From: Pirellula sp.
GTDB lineage: Bacteria > Planctomycetota > Planctomycetia > Pirellulales > Lacipirellulaceae
Length of the DNA: 64,000 nt
Assembly (NCBI GenBank): GCA_013822725.1
Contig: PNKX01000005.1
Location: forward strand, 184,582-248,581
Direction: 5' to 3'
The notes under the pieces were generated by a model. The model did not search any database, was not told the origin of the DNA, and worked only from the letters and a program-made list of their open reading frames with translations. The translations under genes were made by a program, and so were the position numbers. Positions within the stretch are counted from its first letter, which is position 1; every line of letters starts with the position of its first letter. Below, in pieces: positions 42,801 through 51,025 of the stretch.

Positions 42801-44798
42801 GCGCAGCTCTGGCTCACCAGCGACGCGATCCCGAAGGGGCGTGCTCGCCAGTACCTCGAAGGCGAAGGCTTTGCAGAAACCCAACGGGCCAAGCTGAAGA
42901 CGAACGAACGGCTGCTCATCGGCCTTACCGACGAGAACCGCGTCGAACGGCAGCTCGAGTTCGTCGCCCGCAGCACGATCGGCAAGTATGGCTGCTTCGG
43001 CTGCCACGACATTCCTGGCTTCGAAGACGCCAAGCCGATCGGCACCGCGCTGGCCGATTGGGGTCGTAAGGAGACGTCGAAGCTGGCGTTCGAGAACATC
43101 CACAAGTTCCTCGAAACGCACGGCATCAATCCAGAGAATCCGACGCACGATGCCCAGCAGCAAGTCGCCGCCGACAACGCCGCGAAGACGGCGACGATGC
43201 CGGAGGGTGAGGCAGCGGACGGAGCCCATGCTGCCGCCGAAGGTGAGGGCCACGCCGTCAGCCACGGCCACCTCGATCCGGCGACGTTCAAGTCGGACGA
43301 AAGCTACTTTGTCCAGTCGCTCAACAGCCACGGCCGCGACGGCTTCATTTGGCAGAAGCTGCGCTACCCGCGCAGTTACGATTACAAAACGACGCGGAAC
43401 AAGAACTTCAACGAACGGCTCCGGATGCCGAAGTTCCCGTTCAACGACCAGCAACGGCAAGCGGTGATCACCTTCGTTCTCGGTCTGGTGAAAGAGCCGC
43501 CGGCGACGAAGTTCCTGTTCAATCCCGATCCGCGGAAGCAAGCGATCATCGACGGCCGGCAAGTGTTGGAACGCTTCAACTGCGGCGGTTGCCATACGCT
43601 CAAGATGGAGCAGTGGGTCTTCGGATACGGCAGCGAGACATTTGAGGACGCATCGGAAGTGGTCGACTTCCCCTTCCTTGACCCGGGCTTCTCCGATCAG
43701 CAGATTGCCGCGTCGTTGGCCAAAGATTACCGCGGGCTGATGCACGCCAACATCGCCGGTCAACCCGTCTTCAATGAGGAAACGGGCGAGCCGACATGGG
43801 TCGACGAAGATCGCCAGCCGATCACTCCCGAAGAAGTGATGGAGGCGGAACAAGAAGAGGGCGAGTCGATTCCGGTCTTCTATCGCTTCGGCCTCTGGGC
43901 GAATGAGTTGATCAATGGCCAACCGCGGCTCCGCGGCGTTGATGAGTTGCTCATTCCCGCCGATCGGGCGAAGTATGGTCCGGAGAACGGCAACGCCTAC
44001 CCGGCCACCGGGGGCGACTTGGCTCGTTACCTCTTCCCGACGGTGATCGCTCGGGCGAAGGAAGCGAATCCGCAAGTGAACGGTCGCGAGGCGTGGGGCT
44101 GGCTGCCGCCGCCGCTGATGGACGAAGGAAAGAAGGTCCAGACCGATTGGCTCCACGGCTTCCTGATGGATCCGTCGGCCATTCGTCCCGCAGTCGTCAT
44201 GCGGATGCCGAACTTCCACATGTCGAGCGACGAGGCCGAGAAGTTGGTCAACTACTTCGCCGCGATGAACGAGGCCCAGTTCCCGTTTGAGTACAAGCCG
44301 CAGCAGCGGAGCAACTACCTGACGAAGCTCGCCTCCGGCGGCGGCGACCCGCTCGCCGAGGCGATGAACATCGTCACGAACGGCAATTACTGCGTGAAAT
44401 GCCACGCCGTGGCCGACTTCGCGCCGCAGGGCGATCCGAACACGTTCGGCCCGAATTTGGCCGATGTGCAAAGCCGTTTGCGGCCGAATTTCACGCGGGA
44501 TTGGATCGCCAATCCGGCCCGCATCCTGCCGTATACGGGGATGCCGGTGAATATCCCGTATCGGCCAGACGATCCCCACCTGGGGGGAGTCGCCCAGGAC
44601 CTGTATCATGGAACCAGTCTCCAGCAGGTCAACGGACTGGTTGATTTGCTGATGAATTTCGACGCCTACGCGCGCCGCAACATGTCGGTTTCCACGCTCG
44701 TCGAGCAGGCGATCGCGGCTCAAGCGGCGAGCGGCGCGTCTTCGCTCCCGGCCGGCGGTGCATCCGCCGCTGGAGAGTCGGGCGAATCCACGCCATAA
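39855..44798 (+). CDS. Giant octahaem cytochrome c with PDZ-like domain
   Basis: 1647 residues. One N-terminal helix (~15-36) is followed by a long coiled coil (~55-355, with an Ala/Glu/Thr-rich break). Eight CxxCH haem motifs start at Cys410, 561, 616, 652, 869, 1047, 1243 and 1513. A PDZ-like segment (~445-540; ...AAKAGIESGDVIQEIAGSRV...) sits between haems 1 and 2. Several blocks end in KxPxFRPSTKMPQF-like or RMPNFHMS segments typical of class I cytochrome c Met ligands. The gene follows split cytochrome b and probably forms the electron outlet of the bc complex, spanning to downstream cytochromes. Such size and domain mix is unusual. Confidence 0.9.
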   Translation: MPASEQTWRNQRTLHVVFGASAVVMAIATVMMMARDHNREWKDWTLKDRKKDAWMIQSRRDAAAQQYAKLMNAYEDELRDYDSQAIPQDLVQQFEELVRQENERLKNAPASAQPSPTEKAAEEGEAAANEVTKVAYEVTLVAAEGEVALAEDPEFAKLNAAVADLDSKTPAVVEAKEKLVTLKAELETITQAKQAAAAETPTSETAEVAAKTAAELEEKQQTLNDEIKAAQESLYEAQDAAVVARGNVLGEFNNFIRAAKFRETTLVSKRKSLNGQRTAKVSELGIKIGHGGDQRAIDDLQGVVNGLDQQIGELTAAIAAAKEYRTGLEQIVSAANAEKVVASKELETMDTELKRLDEQVSLNTSNPGEWVTRLPILNALYSGNVKVEQNWLPDLTINYNFSQVARFDRCVTCHRGIAKTAPGTASDPMYPTLPEELRNVTVQLATPEAPPAEGASLVDVYGMELSDSGIVNDAEVTVHFVLPETPAAKAGIESGDVIQEIAGSRVYSPAEASERLLTLVEWNTKIPVALRRGLDHPYTSHPRLDLYLTDTSPHPMKDVGCTICHDGQGSGTSFSWTSHTPNDAKEQNRWAQEYGWFDNHHWIFPMKPARFVESNCLKCHHNKGELEPSQRFPDPPAPQVVEGWTLVEEFGCFGCHEVNGWDSPTASVGPDVRLEPNYAEVAGAILRSNVLSDGQREMAQQLRVQPSNNEIRLQLLGALAAKPTPPGEEAEAAADQTPEDAQAKADLSRLATLLKDVEIPGEYRKVGPSLRYIKSKVDYDWLYSWIRKPADFRPSTKMPQFFGLHEHLSDPDDASQLAESQRFEPIEIRAITEYLLKASDEFQYLEPAKGITEQASAERGKWQFESRGCLACHSHSEFPGIASTQGPDLSGLSGKLNTEKGRRWLYSWVKQPNRYHARTVMPELFIEPIVEKNAQNQPTGVVTDPAADITAFLLGVPSDWKPEGVPAADDWTSADKSALADLAQLWLTSDAIPKGRARQYLEGEGFAETQRAKLKTNERLLIGLTDENRVERQLEFVARSTIGKYGCFGCHDIPGFEDAKPIGTALADWGRKETSKLAFENIHKFLETHGINPENPTHDAQQQVAADNAAKTATMPEGEAADGAHAAAEGEGHAVSHGHLDPATFKSDESYFVQSLNSHGRDGFIWQKLRYPRSYDYKTTRNKNFNERLRMPKFPFNDQQRQAVITFVLGLVKEPPATKFLFNPDPRKQAIIDGRQVLERFNCGGCHTLKMEQWVFGYGSETFEDASEVVDFPFLDPGFSDQQIAASLAKDYRGLMHANIAGQPVFNEETGEPTWVDEDRQPITPEEVMEAEQEEGESIPVFYRFGLWANELINGQPRLRGVDELLIPADRAKYGPENGNAYPATGGDLARYLFPTVIARAKEANPQVNGREAWGWLPPPLMDEGKKVQTDWLHGFLMDPSAIRPAVVMRMPNFHMSSDEAEKLVNYFAAMNEAQFPFEYKPQQRSNYLTKLASGGGDPLAEAMNIVTNGNYCVKCHAVADFAPQGDPNTFGPNLADVQSRLRPNFTRDWIANPARILPYTGMPVNIPYRPDDPHLGGVAQDLYHGTSLQQVNGLVDLLMNFDAYARRNMSVSTLVEQAIAAQAASGASSLPAGGASAAGESGESTP

Positions 44799-44841
44799 GG
44801 GCTCCCGCCTGTCGGCCCTGAGAACGAAAGAGAGTGAAGCG

Positions 44842-45636
44842 ATGAATTGCAACATGATGAAGCGTTTGACTTCGATCGCCGCGCTGGCGGTCGTCATGAC
44901 CGTCGGCACGACCGCCGTCGCCGCCGATTGGGGGACGATCAAAGGAAAGTTCGTCTTCAAGGGAGACGTGAAGCCCGAGAAGATCGTGCCGAACAAGGAC
45001 ACCGAGTACTGCTCGAAGCATGAACTAGTCGACGAATCAGTCGTTGTCGGCGACGGCGGCGAGCTATCCAACGTCTTCGTCTACCTCAATCCGGGCCGCG
45101 GCAAGAAGCTCGATGTCCATCCTGACATCAAGCCGGCGGCCGAGCCGCGGATCCTCGACAATAAGGGGTGCCGGTTTGAGCCGCATGCGATGACCGTCTG
45201 GACCGCCGACAAATTTGAAATCCGTAACTCGGACGACGGGATTGGCCACAACACTAACGCCTCGATGTTGTTCGCTAACCCCAAGTTCAACGAGCAAGTC
45301 ACGAACGGCGCGCCGATCATGAAGCAATTCACGAAGAGCGAGAGCTATCCGTCGAAAGTCGCCTGCAACGTTCATCCTTGGATGAACGCCTACGTCCTTA
45401 TCCGCGACAACCCTTACATGGCAGTTTCGGCGGCGGACGGCAGTTTTGAAATCGCCAACATCCCGGCCGGCAAGCACGACTTTGCTTTTTGGCACGAGGC
45501 CAAGGGAAATTTGAAGGACCTGAAGGTCGGCAAAGACAAGGCTGATCGCAAGGGGCAGCTGGAAATTGACGTTCCTGCCGGCAAAACGGTGGATCTCGGC
45601 GTCATCGAGATCACCCCCGCGCTGCTCGGCAAGTAA
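44842..45636 (+). CDS. Cupredoxin-like protein 1, secreted
   Basis: 264 residues from ATG 44842 (MNCNMMKRLTSIAALAVV) with a signal peptide ending near AVAA. The putative copper site is His136 in IGHNTNAS and Cys175, His178, Met181 in ACNVHPWM. This is a compact C-x2-H-x2-M, shorter than the C-x2-H-x4-M of plastocyanin. A carboxypeptidase-regulatory-like strand (DGSFEIANIPAGKHDF) follows. A mobile copper electron carrier between the bc complex and oxidase is plausible. It is paralogous to the next gene. Confidence 0.82.
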   Translation: MNCNMMKRLTSIAALAVVMTVGTTAVAADWGTIKGKFVFKGDVKPEKIVPNKDTEYCSKHELVDESVVVGDGGELSNVFVYLNPGRGKKLDVHPDIKPAAEPRILDNKGCRFEPHAMTVWTADKFEIRNSDDGIGHNTNASMLFANPKFNEQVTNGAPIMKQFTKSESYPSKVACNVHPWMNAYVLIRDNPYMAVSAADGSFEIANIPAGKHDFAFWHEAKGNLKDLKVGKDKADRKGQLEIDVPAGKTVDLGVIEITPALLGK

Positions 45637-45667
45637 CCGCTTTAGTTCAACATGTCACACGGCGACA

Positions 45668-45693
45668 AGCCCCGGCCAAACTTGGCCGGGGCT
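45668..45693. repeat. Perfect 12-bp-arm hairpin
   Basis: AGCCCCGGCCAA / TTGGCCGGGGCT with a 2-nt loop, in the 79-bp gap between the two cupredoxin genes. There is no U-run. It resembles the GC-rich hairpins of the repeat families and may limit read-through or protect mRNA ends. Confidence 0.8.
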
Positions 45694-45715
45694 AGCGCCA
45701 TAACAACACGGCGCC

Positions 45716-46621
45716 ATGAATCGTTTCGTCGCTCATCGCTCGTTCCGTGCCTGGGGGCTCGCTCTCGCGGCGCTCAGCGCCGTCGGTTGTTCGCGTGCGA
45801 GCGACGATCCGATCGTTGCCAATCTGACGGCGGCGGAGAAGATTCGCACCGCGCTCGTCGGCGAAGGCGCCGGAGCAGAGGGAGCAGCGGCGTCGACCGG
45901 CACCGGCTGGGCGACGCTCAAGGGAAAGTTCACCTTCGACGGCACGCCGCCGACAATGCCTCCCTACGCGGTGAACAAAGATCAAGCGACCTGCGCTCCC
46001 GGCGGCCAAGCGCCACTGCAGCAATACTTGCTCGTCGATTCGGGTAACAAAGGCATCGCGAATGTCGCGATCTTCGCTCGCAAAGTCTCGCGCGTTCACG
46101 AAGGTTCCGGACCGCTTACCGACACGGCGCTGATGGACCAGAAGGAGTGCGTCTTCCTCACGCACATGCTGGGGGTGACGACCAGTCAGCCGATCGACAT
46201 CCGCAATAGCGACAACGTCGGTCACAACACGAACATCTCCGGGCAGAACGGCTTCAACCAAACGATCGCCAGTGGCGCCACGACGCCGTTCGTCGCGAAG
46301 AAGGAAGAGTCGGTCCCCGTGCCGGTTCGCTGCAGCATTCACCCTTGGATGCTCTCCTACTTGCTGCCGCGCGAGAACGCCTACTTCGCGGTGACGGCGC
46401 CAGACGGGTCCTTCGAAATCCCGAACCTGCCGGCCGGCGAGAAACTCGAAATTCAGGTTTGGCACGAACACGCCGCAGGGGGCAACGGCGCCCTGTTCGT
46501 CGACACGCCGGAAACGAAGGAACTCAACTGGTCGAACAAGGGCCGGTTCATCGTCACGCTCGAAGAAGATGAAGTCCGCGACCTGCCGATCGTCGTCCCG
46601 GCGTCGGCGTTCGGCGGTTAG
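45716..46621 (+). CDS. Cupredoxin-like protein 2, lipoprotein
   Basis: 301 residues. The N-terminus ends in a lipobox (SAVGC, Cys25). The body repeats the plan of the upstream gene: KGKFTFDG, NSDNVGHNTN (His170) and RCSIHPWM (Cys206, His209, Met212), then DGSFEIPNLPAGEKLEIQVW. It is therefore a lipid-anchored paralogue of the soluble cupredoxin, perhaps fixed near the oxidase. Confidence 0.82.
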   Translation: MNRFVAHRSFRAWGLALAALSAVGCSRASDDPIVANLTAAEKIRTALVGEGAGAEGAAASTGTGWATLKGKFTFDGTPPTMPPYAVNKDQATCAPGGQAPLQQYLLVDSGNKGIANVAIFARKVSRVHEGSGPLTDTALMDQKECVFLTHMLGVTTSQPIDIRNSDNVGHNTNISGQNGFNQTIASGATTPFVAKKEESVPVPVRCSIHPWMLSYLLPRENAYFAVTAPDGSFEIPNLPAGEKLEIQVWHEHAAGGNGALFVDTPETKELNWSNKGRFIVTLEEDEVRDLPIVVPASAFGG

Positions 46622-46730
46622 TCGGTCGTCGCGCGACGTGCGCAGCGAGGTCGGCTGAGCCCGCGGGACCATCGCCCGTTCGTATACAAATCAACGCTTT
46701 CAAAACAACACAGCGATCCCCGATCGTGCA

Positions 46731-48110
46731 ATGAAGCTGACTTCCCGAAACTCCGTGCTGCTCACCGCCGCGACCACGCTGGTCGCGCTCGTCGGCTGCG
46801 AACAGGCGCCGGCGCCGCGCTTTCATCTGAACAAGGTGGTGATGGTTTCCAACGAAATCAGCCCCGCGTATCAGCAGGAAGTGGCGAATGTGTTGGCGGC
46901 CATGTTCGGCACGCCCGACGCACCCTACGCGCTTCCCGAATCGGGGCTGAACCAGCAGCGACTCACCCTCGCCGCCGGCGCCGCCTGGAGCGACAAGCAG
47001 GGGGTCGATCGCGGGCTCTACCGCAAACATTGCGTCCACTGCCACGGCATCAACGGCGACGGACGCGGCCCGACGGCCCGCTTCCTCAATCCCTATCCGC
47101 GCGACTACCGGCAAGGGGTTTTTAAGTTCAAGAACACCTACAACCCCGCGAAACCGACCGACGCCGATCTCCGTCGCGTGCTGAACAACGGCGTGCCGGG
47201 AACCTCGATGCCGTCGTTCTCGCTGCTCACCGAGTCGGAACTCGACGCGCTGCTGGAGTATGTGAAGTATCTCTCCATCCGCGGCGAAATGGAGACGAAG
47301 CTCGCGCAGTACGTTTATGACGAATTGGGCGAAGCGGAGAAGGAAGACGAGAACGGCGAGCCGGTCCTCGACGAGGATGGCAACCCGGTGATGGAACGCC
47401 CGCCATTCGATCCCGCGACCAACGCCGAGCAAGGCGACGTGGTGAAGGAGATCCTCACCGAAGTGTTGGCGCCTTGGCAGGAAGCGGTTGATCAGGTGAT
47501 CAATCCCGCCGAGGACCAACTCCCCGCCGACAATCGGACCGATGAAGAGATCGGCGCCTCGATCGCCAAGGGTCGCGACCTGTTCTACGGTACGAAGGCC
47601 AACTGCTTCACATGCCACGGCCCGACCGGCCTCGGCGACGGCCAGCAGTCTGACTACGACGTCTGGTCGAAAGAGCAGAAGGCGTTCGAAGATGCGACGA
47701 TTCAGCTGCAGGAATCGATCGTTAGCCAGCAGAAGGAAATCGCTCGCCTCGGCCGCGAAGGCGAAGAGACCGACGAAGAAGAGGCCAAGCTCGCGGCCGA
47801 CGAAGCGCTTCTAGCCCTCCGTCAGCCGGTGGCGCACAACTTCTATCCGATTCGCAACGCCATCCCGCGAAATCTCCGCAAGGGGGTCTACCGAGGCGGG
47901 CGGCGGCGGCTCGACCTCTATTGCCGCGTGAGCGCTGGCATCGCAGGGACGCCTATGCCGGGGGTCGGAGCCGCGACGCCGGGGGCTCAAGGAACGCTCA
48001 GTGAAGAGGAAATCTGGAACGTCGTCGACTACGTGTTGAACCTCCCCTACGAACCGGCGAGCAACCCGCAACCGGCGCTCCCGTGGAACAGCGACCAGAT
48101 CGCGAACTAA
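46731..48110 (+). CDS. Dihaem cytochrome c lipoprotein
   Basis: 459 residues with a lipobox (LVALVGC, Cys23). Two class I cytochrome domains have haem motifs CVHCH at 101 and CFTCH at 292. Axial Met candidates lie in PGTSMPSF and AGTPMPGV. A Glu/Asp-rich linker (~205-235) and a coiled-coil insertion in the second domain (~325-370) are unusual. It sits directly before coxB, so it is a likely electron donor to the oxidase, whose subunit II lacks its own haem c. Confidence 0.9.
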   Translation: MKLTSRNSVLLTAATTLVALVGCEQAPAPRFHLNKVVMVSNEISPAYQQEVANVLAAMFGTPDAPYALPESGLNQQRLTLAAGAAWSDKQGVDRGLYRKHCVHCHGINGDGRGPTARFLNPYPRDYRQGVFKFKNTYNPAKPTDADLRRVLNNGVPGTSMPSFSLLTESELDALLEYVKYLSIRGEMETKLAQYVYDELGEAEKEDENGEPVLDEDGNPVMERPPFDPATNAEQGDVVKEILTEVLAPWQEAVDQVINPAEDQLPADNRTDEEIGASIAKGRDLFYGTKANCFTCHGPTGLGDGQQSDYDVWSKEQKAFEDATIQLQESIVSQQKEIARLGREGEETDEEEAKLAADEALLALRQPVAHNFYPIRNAIPRNLRKGVYRGGRRRLDLYCRVSAGIAGTPMPGVGAATPGAQGTLSEEEIWNVVDYVLNLPYEPASNPQPALPWNSDQIAN

Positions 48111-48180
48111 CGCATCGCTCCGTCGAACTTCAACGCAAGATTACCAAACAGACGGCCGGCCGCTCGGGCCACAATCAATC

Positions 48181-48978
48181 ATGATCAAGCGTCTCCTACG
48201 CTGGCTGCCCAACTTCTGGGCGCTCCTTTTCCTCGCCGTGCCGGTGATGGGCGTCGCCACGTTCGTGTTGGCGGATATCTACAACATCTGGTTGCCGCGC
48301 GACGTGTCGGAGCATGGCCGCACGATCGATCAGCTCTTTTACTTCATCCTGTACCTCACCGGCATCGTCTTCATCGTCACGGAAGTGGTTCTGTTCTACT
48401 TCGCCTGGAAATACGAAGCAAAACACAACAACAAGCCGGTGGAGTTCTCGCACGGGAGCCACTCGCTCGAAGTCGTCTGGACGATTCTGCCGGCGGTGAC
48501 GCTGCTGTTCATCGCGATCTACCAGATGGACGCCTGGGCTGCCGCGAAGATGCGACCGCCGGAGATACCCTTCACCTGCGAAGTGACCGGCCGGCAATTC
48601 AATTGGGACTTCCGCTATCCGGGGCCCGACAACGTCCTCTACACGCCCGACGACATCGTCCGCACCGACGGCAACCTTTACTTGCCCTACGGCGAAGAGG
48701 TGCTGCTGAAGATCACCAGCGCCGACGTGCTGCACAGCTTCTTCCTGCCGAACCTGCGGCTGAAGCAAGACGTGATCCCCGGCATGGATCAGAAGATGTG
48801 GTTCCGCGCCACCGACGGCGGCAGCTTCGACATCGTCTGCGCTGAACTGTGCGGTTGGGGCCACTACAAGATGAAAGGTCGCATTCACCTGCTGAAGCCA
48901 GAAGCGTACCAGGCGAAGCTCGAAGAGTTGCGGCAAGAACAAGACACGATGCGAGTTGCGGAAAACCAAGCAAACTAA
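48181..48978 (+). CDS. coxB: Cytochrome c oxidase subunit II
   Basis: 265 residues. Two N-terminal helices are followed by the CuA domain with all ligands: His185 (VLHSFF), Cys220, Cys224, His228 and Met231 (CAELCGWGHYKM). There is no fused cytochrome c domain. It is probably cotranscribed with coxA, from which it is separated by a family G palindrome. Confidence 0.95.
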   Translation: MIKRLLRWLPNFWALLFLAVPVMGVATFVLADIYNIWLPRDVSEHGRTIDQLFYFILYLTGIVFIVTEVVLFYFAWKYEAKHNNKPVEFSHGSHSLEVVWTILPAVTLLFIAIYQMDAWAAAKMRPPEIPFTCEVTGRQFNWDFRYPGPDNVLYTPDDIVRTDGNLYLPYGEEVLLKITSADVLHSFFLPNLRLKQDVIPGMDQKMWFRATDGGSFDIVCAELCGWGHYKMKGRIHLLKPEAYQAKLEELRQEQDTMRVAENQAN

Positions 48979-48982
48979 ATGC

Positions 48983-49055
48983 AACCACGACGACACAACG
49001 AGCACGACGAATAAAGGCGAAGAGTTTTTCGTCGTGTCCGTTGTGTCGTCGTGGT
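48983..49055. repeat. Inverted repeat, family G alone
   Basis: AACCACGACGACACAACGAG... and ...GTTGTGTCGTCGTGGT form near-perfect ~18-bp arms, inside the cox operon between coxB and coxA, ending 36 bp before the coxA start. The same module is the core of the family A element at 26063-26235. Confidence 0.88.
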
Positions 49056-49091
49056 GAAAAACGCTCCTTACGAGGAGTTTGAGGAAGTTCG

Positions 49092-50897
49092 ATGAGCACC
49101 GTCCCCTACGATCATCATCACGAAGCCGCCGGCCACGCCGCCCATGGGCATGGCCACGCGCCCAGCTTCCTGAAGACATACGTCTTTTCGCTCGATCACA
49201 AGATCATCGGCCTGCAGTTCCTGTTCAGCACGCTGATCTGGTTCATCGTCGGCGGCATGCTCGCGCTGGGCGTTCGCTGGCAGCTTGCCTGGCCCTGGAG
49301 TCCGATGCCGATCCTCGGCAACCTCGTCGGCCATGCCGAAGGGGGGCAGATTCCGCCAGAAACTTATACGATGCTCGTCACCATGCACGCCACGGTGATG
49401 ATCTTCTTCGTGATCATCCCGGTGTTGGCTGGCGCCTTCGGCAACTTCCTGATTCCGTTGATGATCGGCGCCGACGACATGGCGTTTCCGACGCTTAACA
49501 TGTTGAGCTACTGGTTCATGTGGCCGGCGTTCATGGTGATCGGCGCCAGTTTCTTCGTGGAAGGAGGCGCCGCCCAGTCGGGCTGGACCTCGTATCCGCC
49601 GCTTTCGGCGCTCTTCACCGCGGCGCCCGGTAGCGGCACCGGGCAAACCTGTTGGCTGATCGGCGTCACGTTGGTCGGAATTTCGTCGATGCTGGGGTCG
49701 GTCAATTACATGACCACTATCATCCAGATGCGCGCCCCCGGCATGACGATGTTCCGTCTGCCGATGACGATCTGGGCGATGTTCATCACCGCGACGCTGC
49801 AGGCGTTCGCATTGCCGGTCCTCACGGCGGCCGGCTTGATGCAAGTGACTGACCGGCTGCTCGGCACGGGCTTCTTCCTCGCCGACGGCGCTACCGCCAA
49901 CAACGCCGCCATGCAGGCCGGCGGCGGCCAACCGCTGCTGTGGCAGCATCTCTTCTGGTTCTACAGCCATCCGGCCGTGTACATCATGATCCTGCCGGCG
50001 ATGGGCATGGTCTCCGACATGCTCAGCTGCTTCAGCCGCAAGCCGCTTTTCGGCTACAAGCCGATGGTTTACTCGATCGCCGGCATCGCGGGCCTCGGCT
50101 TCATCGTCTGGGGTCATCACATGTTCGTCTCGGGGATGAACCCCGCGCTCGGCCTCACCTTCATGGTGTCGACGATGATGATCGCGCTCCCCAGTGCGAT
50201 CAAAACGTTCAACTGGCTCGGCACGATGTGGGGGGGCAAGATCCAGTTCACCACCCCGATGCTCTTCTCGATCGCGTTCGTGTCGATGTTCATCATCGGC
50301 GGCCTGTCGGGGATCTTCATGGCCGCGACGCCGGTCGACATTTTCATCCACGACACCTACTTCATCGTCGCTCACTTCCATTACGTGCTGTTCACCGGCA
50401 CGGCGATGGCGGTCTTCGGGGCAATCTATTTCTGGTTCCCGAAGATGTTCGGTCGGATGATGAACGACCAATGGGGGAAGATTCACTTCGCGCTAACGTT
50501 CATTTTGATGAACTGTGTCTTCTTCCCGATGCACATCCTCGGCATGCGGGGCTTCCCCCGTCGGCTGGCCGATCCATACCACTACGACACGTTCCGCGAC
50601 CTGATGCCGCTCAACCAGTTCATGAGCTGGTGCGCGTTCTTGCTGGTGGGCGTGCAAATCATCTTCGTGATCAACTTTTTCTACAGCATCTTCTTCGGCC
50701 CCCGCGCCGGCCGGAACCCGTGGCACGCGAACGGGCTCGAGTGGCAAGCGCCGAGCCCGCCGGGGCACGGTAACTTCGATTTCCAACCAGTGATCTACCG
50801 CGGCCCGTATGAGTACGGCTCGCCGGAGGTGGACGTCGATTACTATCCGCAAACCCAACCGCCGACGGGGCGTGACGTCCCGGCAGCGAAGCACTAA
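49092..50897 (+). CDS. coxA: Cytochrome c oxidase subunit I, A2-type
   Basis: 601 residues. The binuclear-centre helix reads FYSHPAVYIMILP with the cross-link pair His293/Tyr297. The Glu of A1 oxidases (HPEVY) is Ala295, and the preceding YS motif is present, both marks of the A2 subfamily. GHHMFVSGM and AHFHYVLF give the CuB and haem ligands. A His-rich N-terminal ~20 residues (HHHEAAGHAAHGHGHA) could bind metal. There is a GAGGAAG ribosome-binding site 5 bp upstream of the ATG. Confidence 0.96.
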   Translation: MSTVPYDHHHEAAGHAAHGHGHAPSFLKTYVFSLDHKIIGLQFLFSTLIWFIVGGMLALGVRWQLAWPWSPMPILGNLVGHAEGGQIPPETYTMLVTMHATVMIFFVIIPVLAGAFGNFLIPLMIGADDMAFPTLNMLSYWFMWPAFMVIGASFFVEGGAAQSGWTSYPPLSALFTAAPGSGTGQTCWLIGVTLVGISSMLGSVNYMTTIIQMRAPGMTMFRLPMTIWAMFITATLQAFALPVLTAAGLMQVTDRLLGTGFFLADGATANNAAMQAGGGQPLLWQHLFWFYSHPAVYIMILPAMGMVSDMLSCFSRKPLFGYKPMVYSIAGIAGLGFIVWGHHMFVSGMNPALGLTFMVSTMMIALPSAIKTFNWLGTMWGGKIQFTTPMLFSIAFVSMFIIGGLSGIFMAATPVDIFIHDTYFIVAHFHYVLFTGTAMAVFGAIYFWFPKMFGRMMNDQWGKIHFALTFILMNCVFFPMHILGMRGFPRRLADPYHYDTFRDLMPLNQFMSWCAFLLVGVQIIFVINFFYSIFFGPRAGRNPWHANGLEWQAPSPPGHGNFDFQPVIYRGPYEYGSPEVDVDYYPQTQPPTGRDVPAAKH

Positions 50898-50923
50898 CTC
50901 TTACTGAATTGATGATGAGTAAG

Positions 50924-51004
50924 TCTCACGAAAAGGCGCAAAGGCGCAAAGGAAGAGAAAGCATCTGCTGCATTTCTTCGCGCCTTTGCGCCTTTGCGTG
51001 AGAT
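50924..51004. repeat. Inverted repeat, family I
   Basis: TCTCACG..AAAGGCGCAAAGGCGCAAAGG and its inverse CGCGCCTTTGCGCCTTTGCG-TGAGAT form ~30-bp arms between coxA and ctaA, almost filling the 128-bp spacer. Confidence 0.88.
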
Positions 51005-51025
51005 CTGTATTTCGCAACGAAAAGA

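Noticed and set aside
42783..45071. 762-codon reverse-strand frame opposite the giant cytochrome
   Set aside because: Arg/Leu/Val-rich mirror of a high-GC gene; the forward frame contains eight ordered CxxCH motifs.
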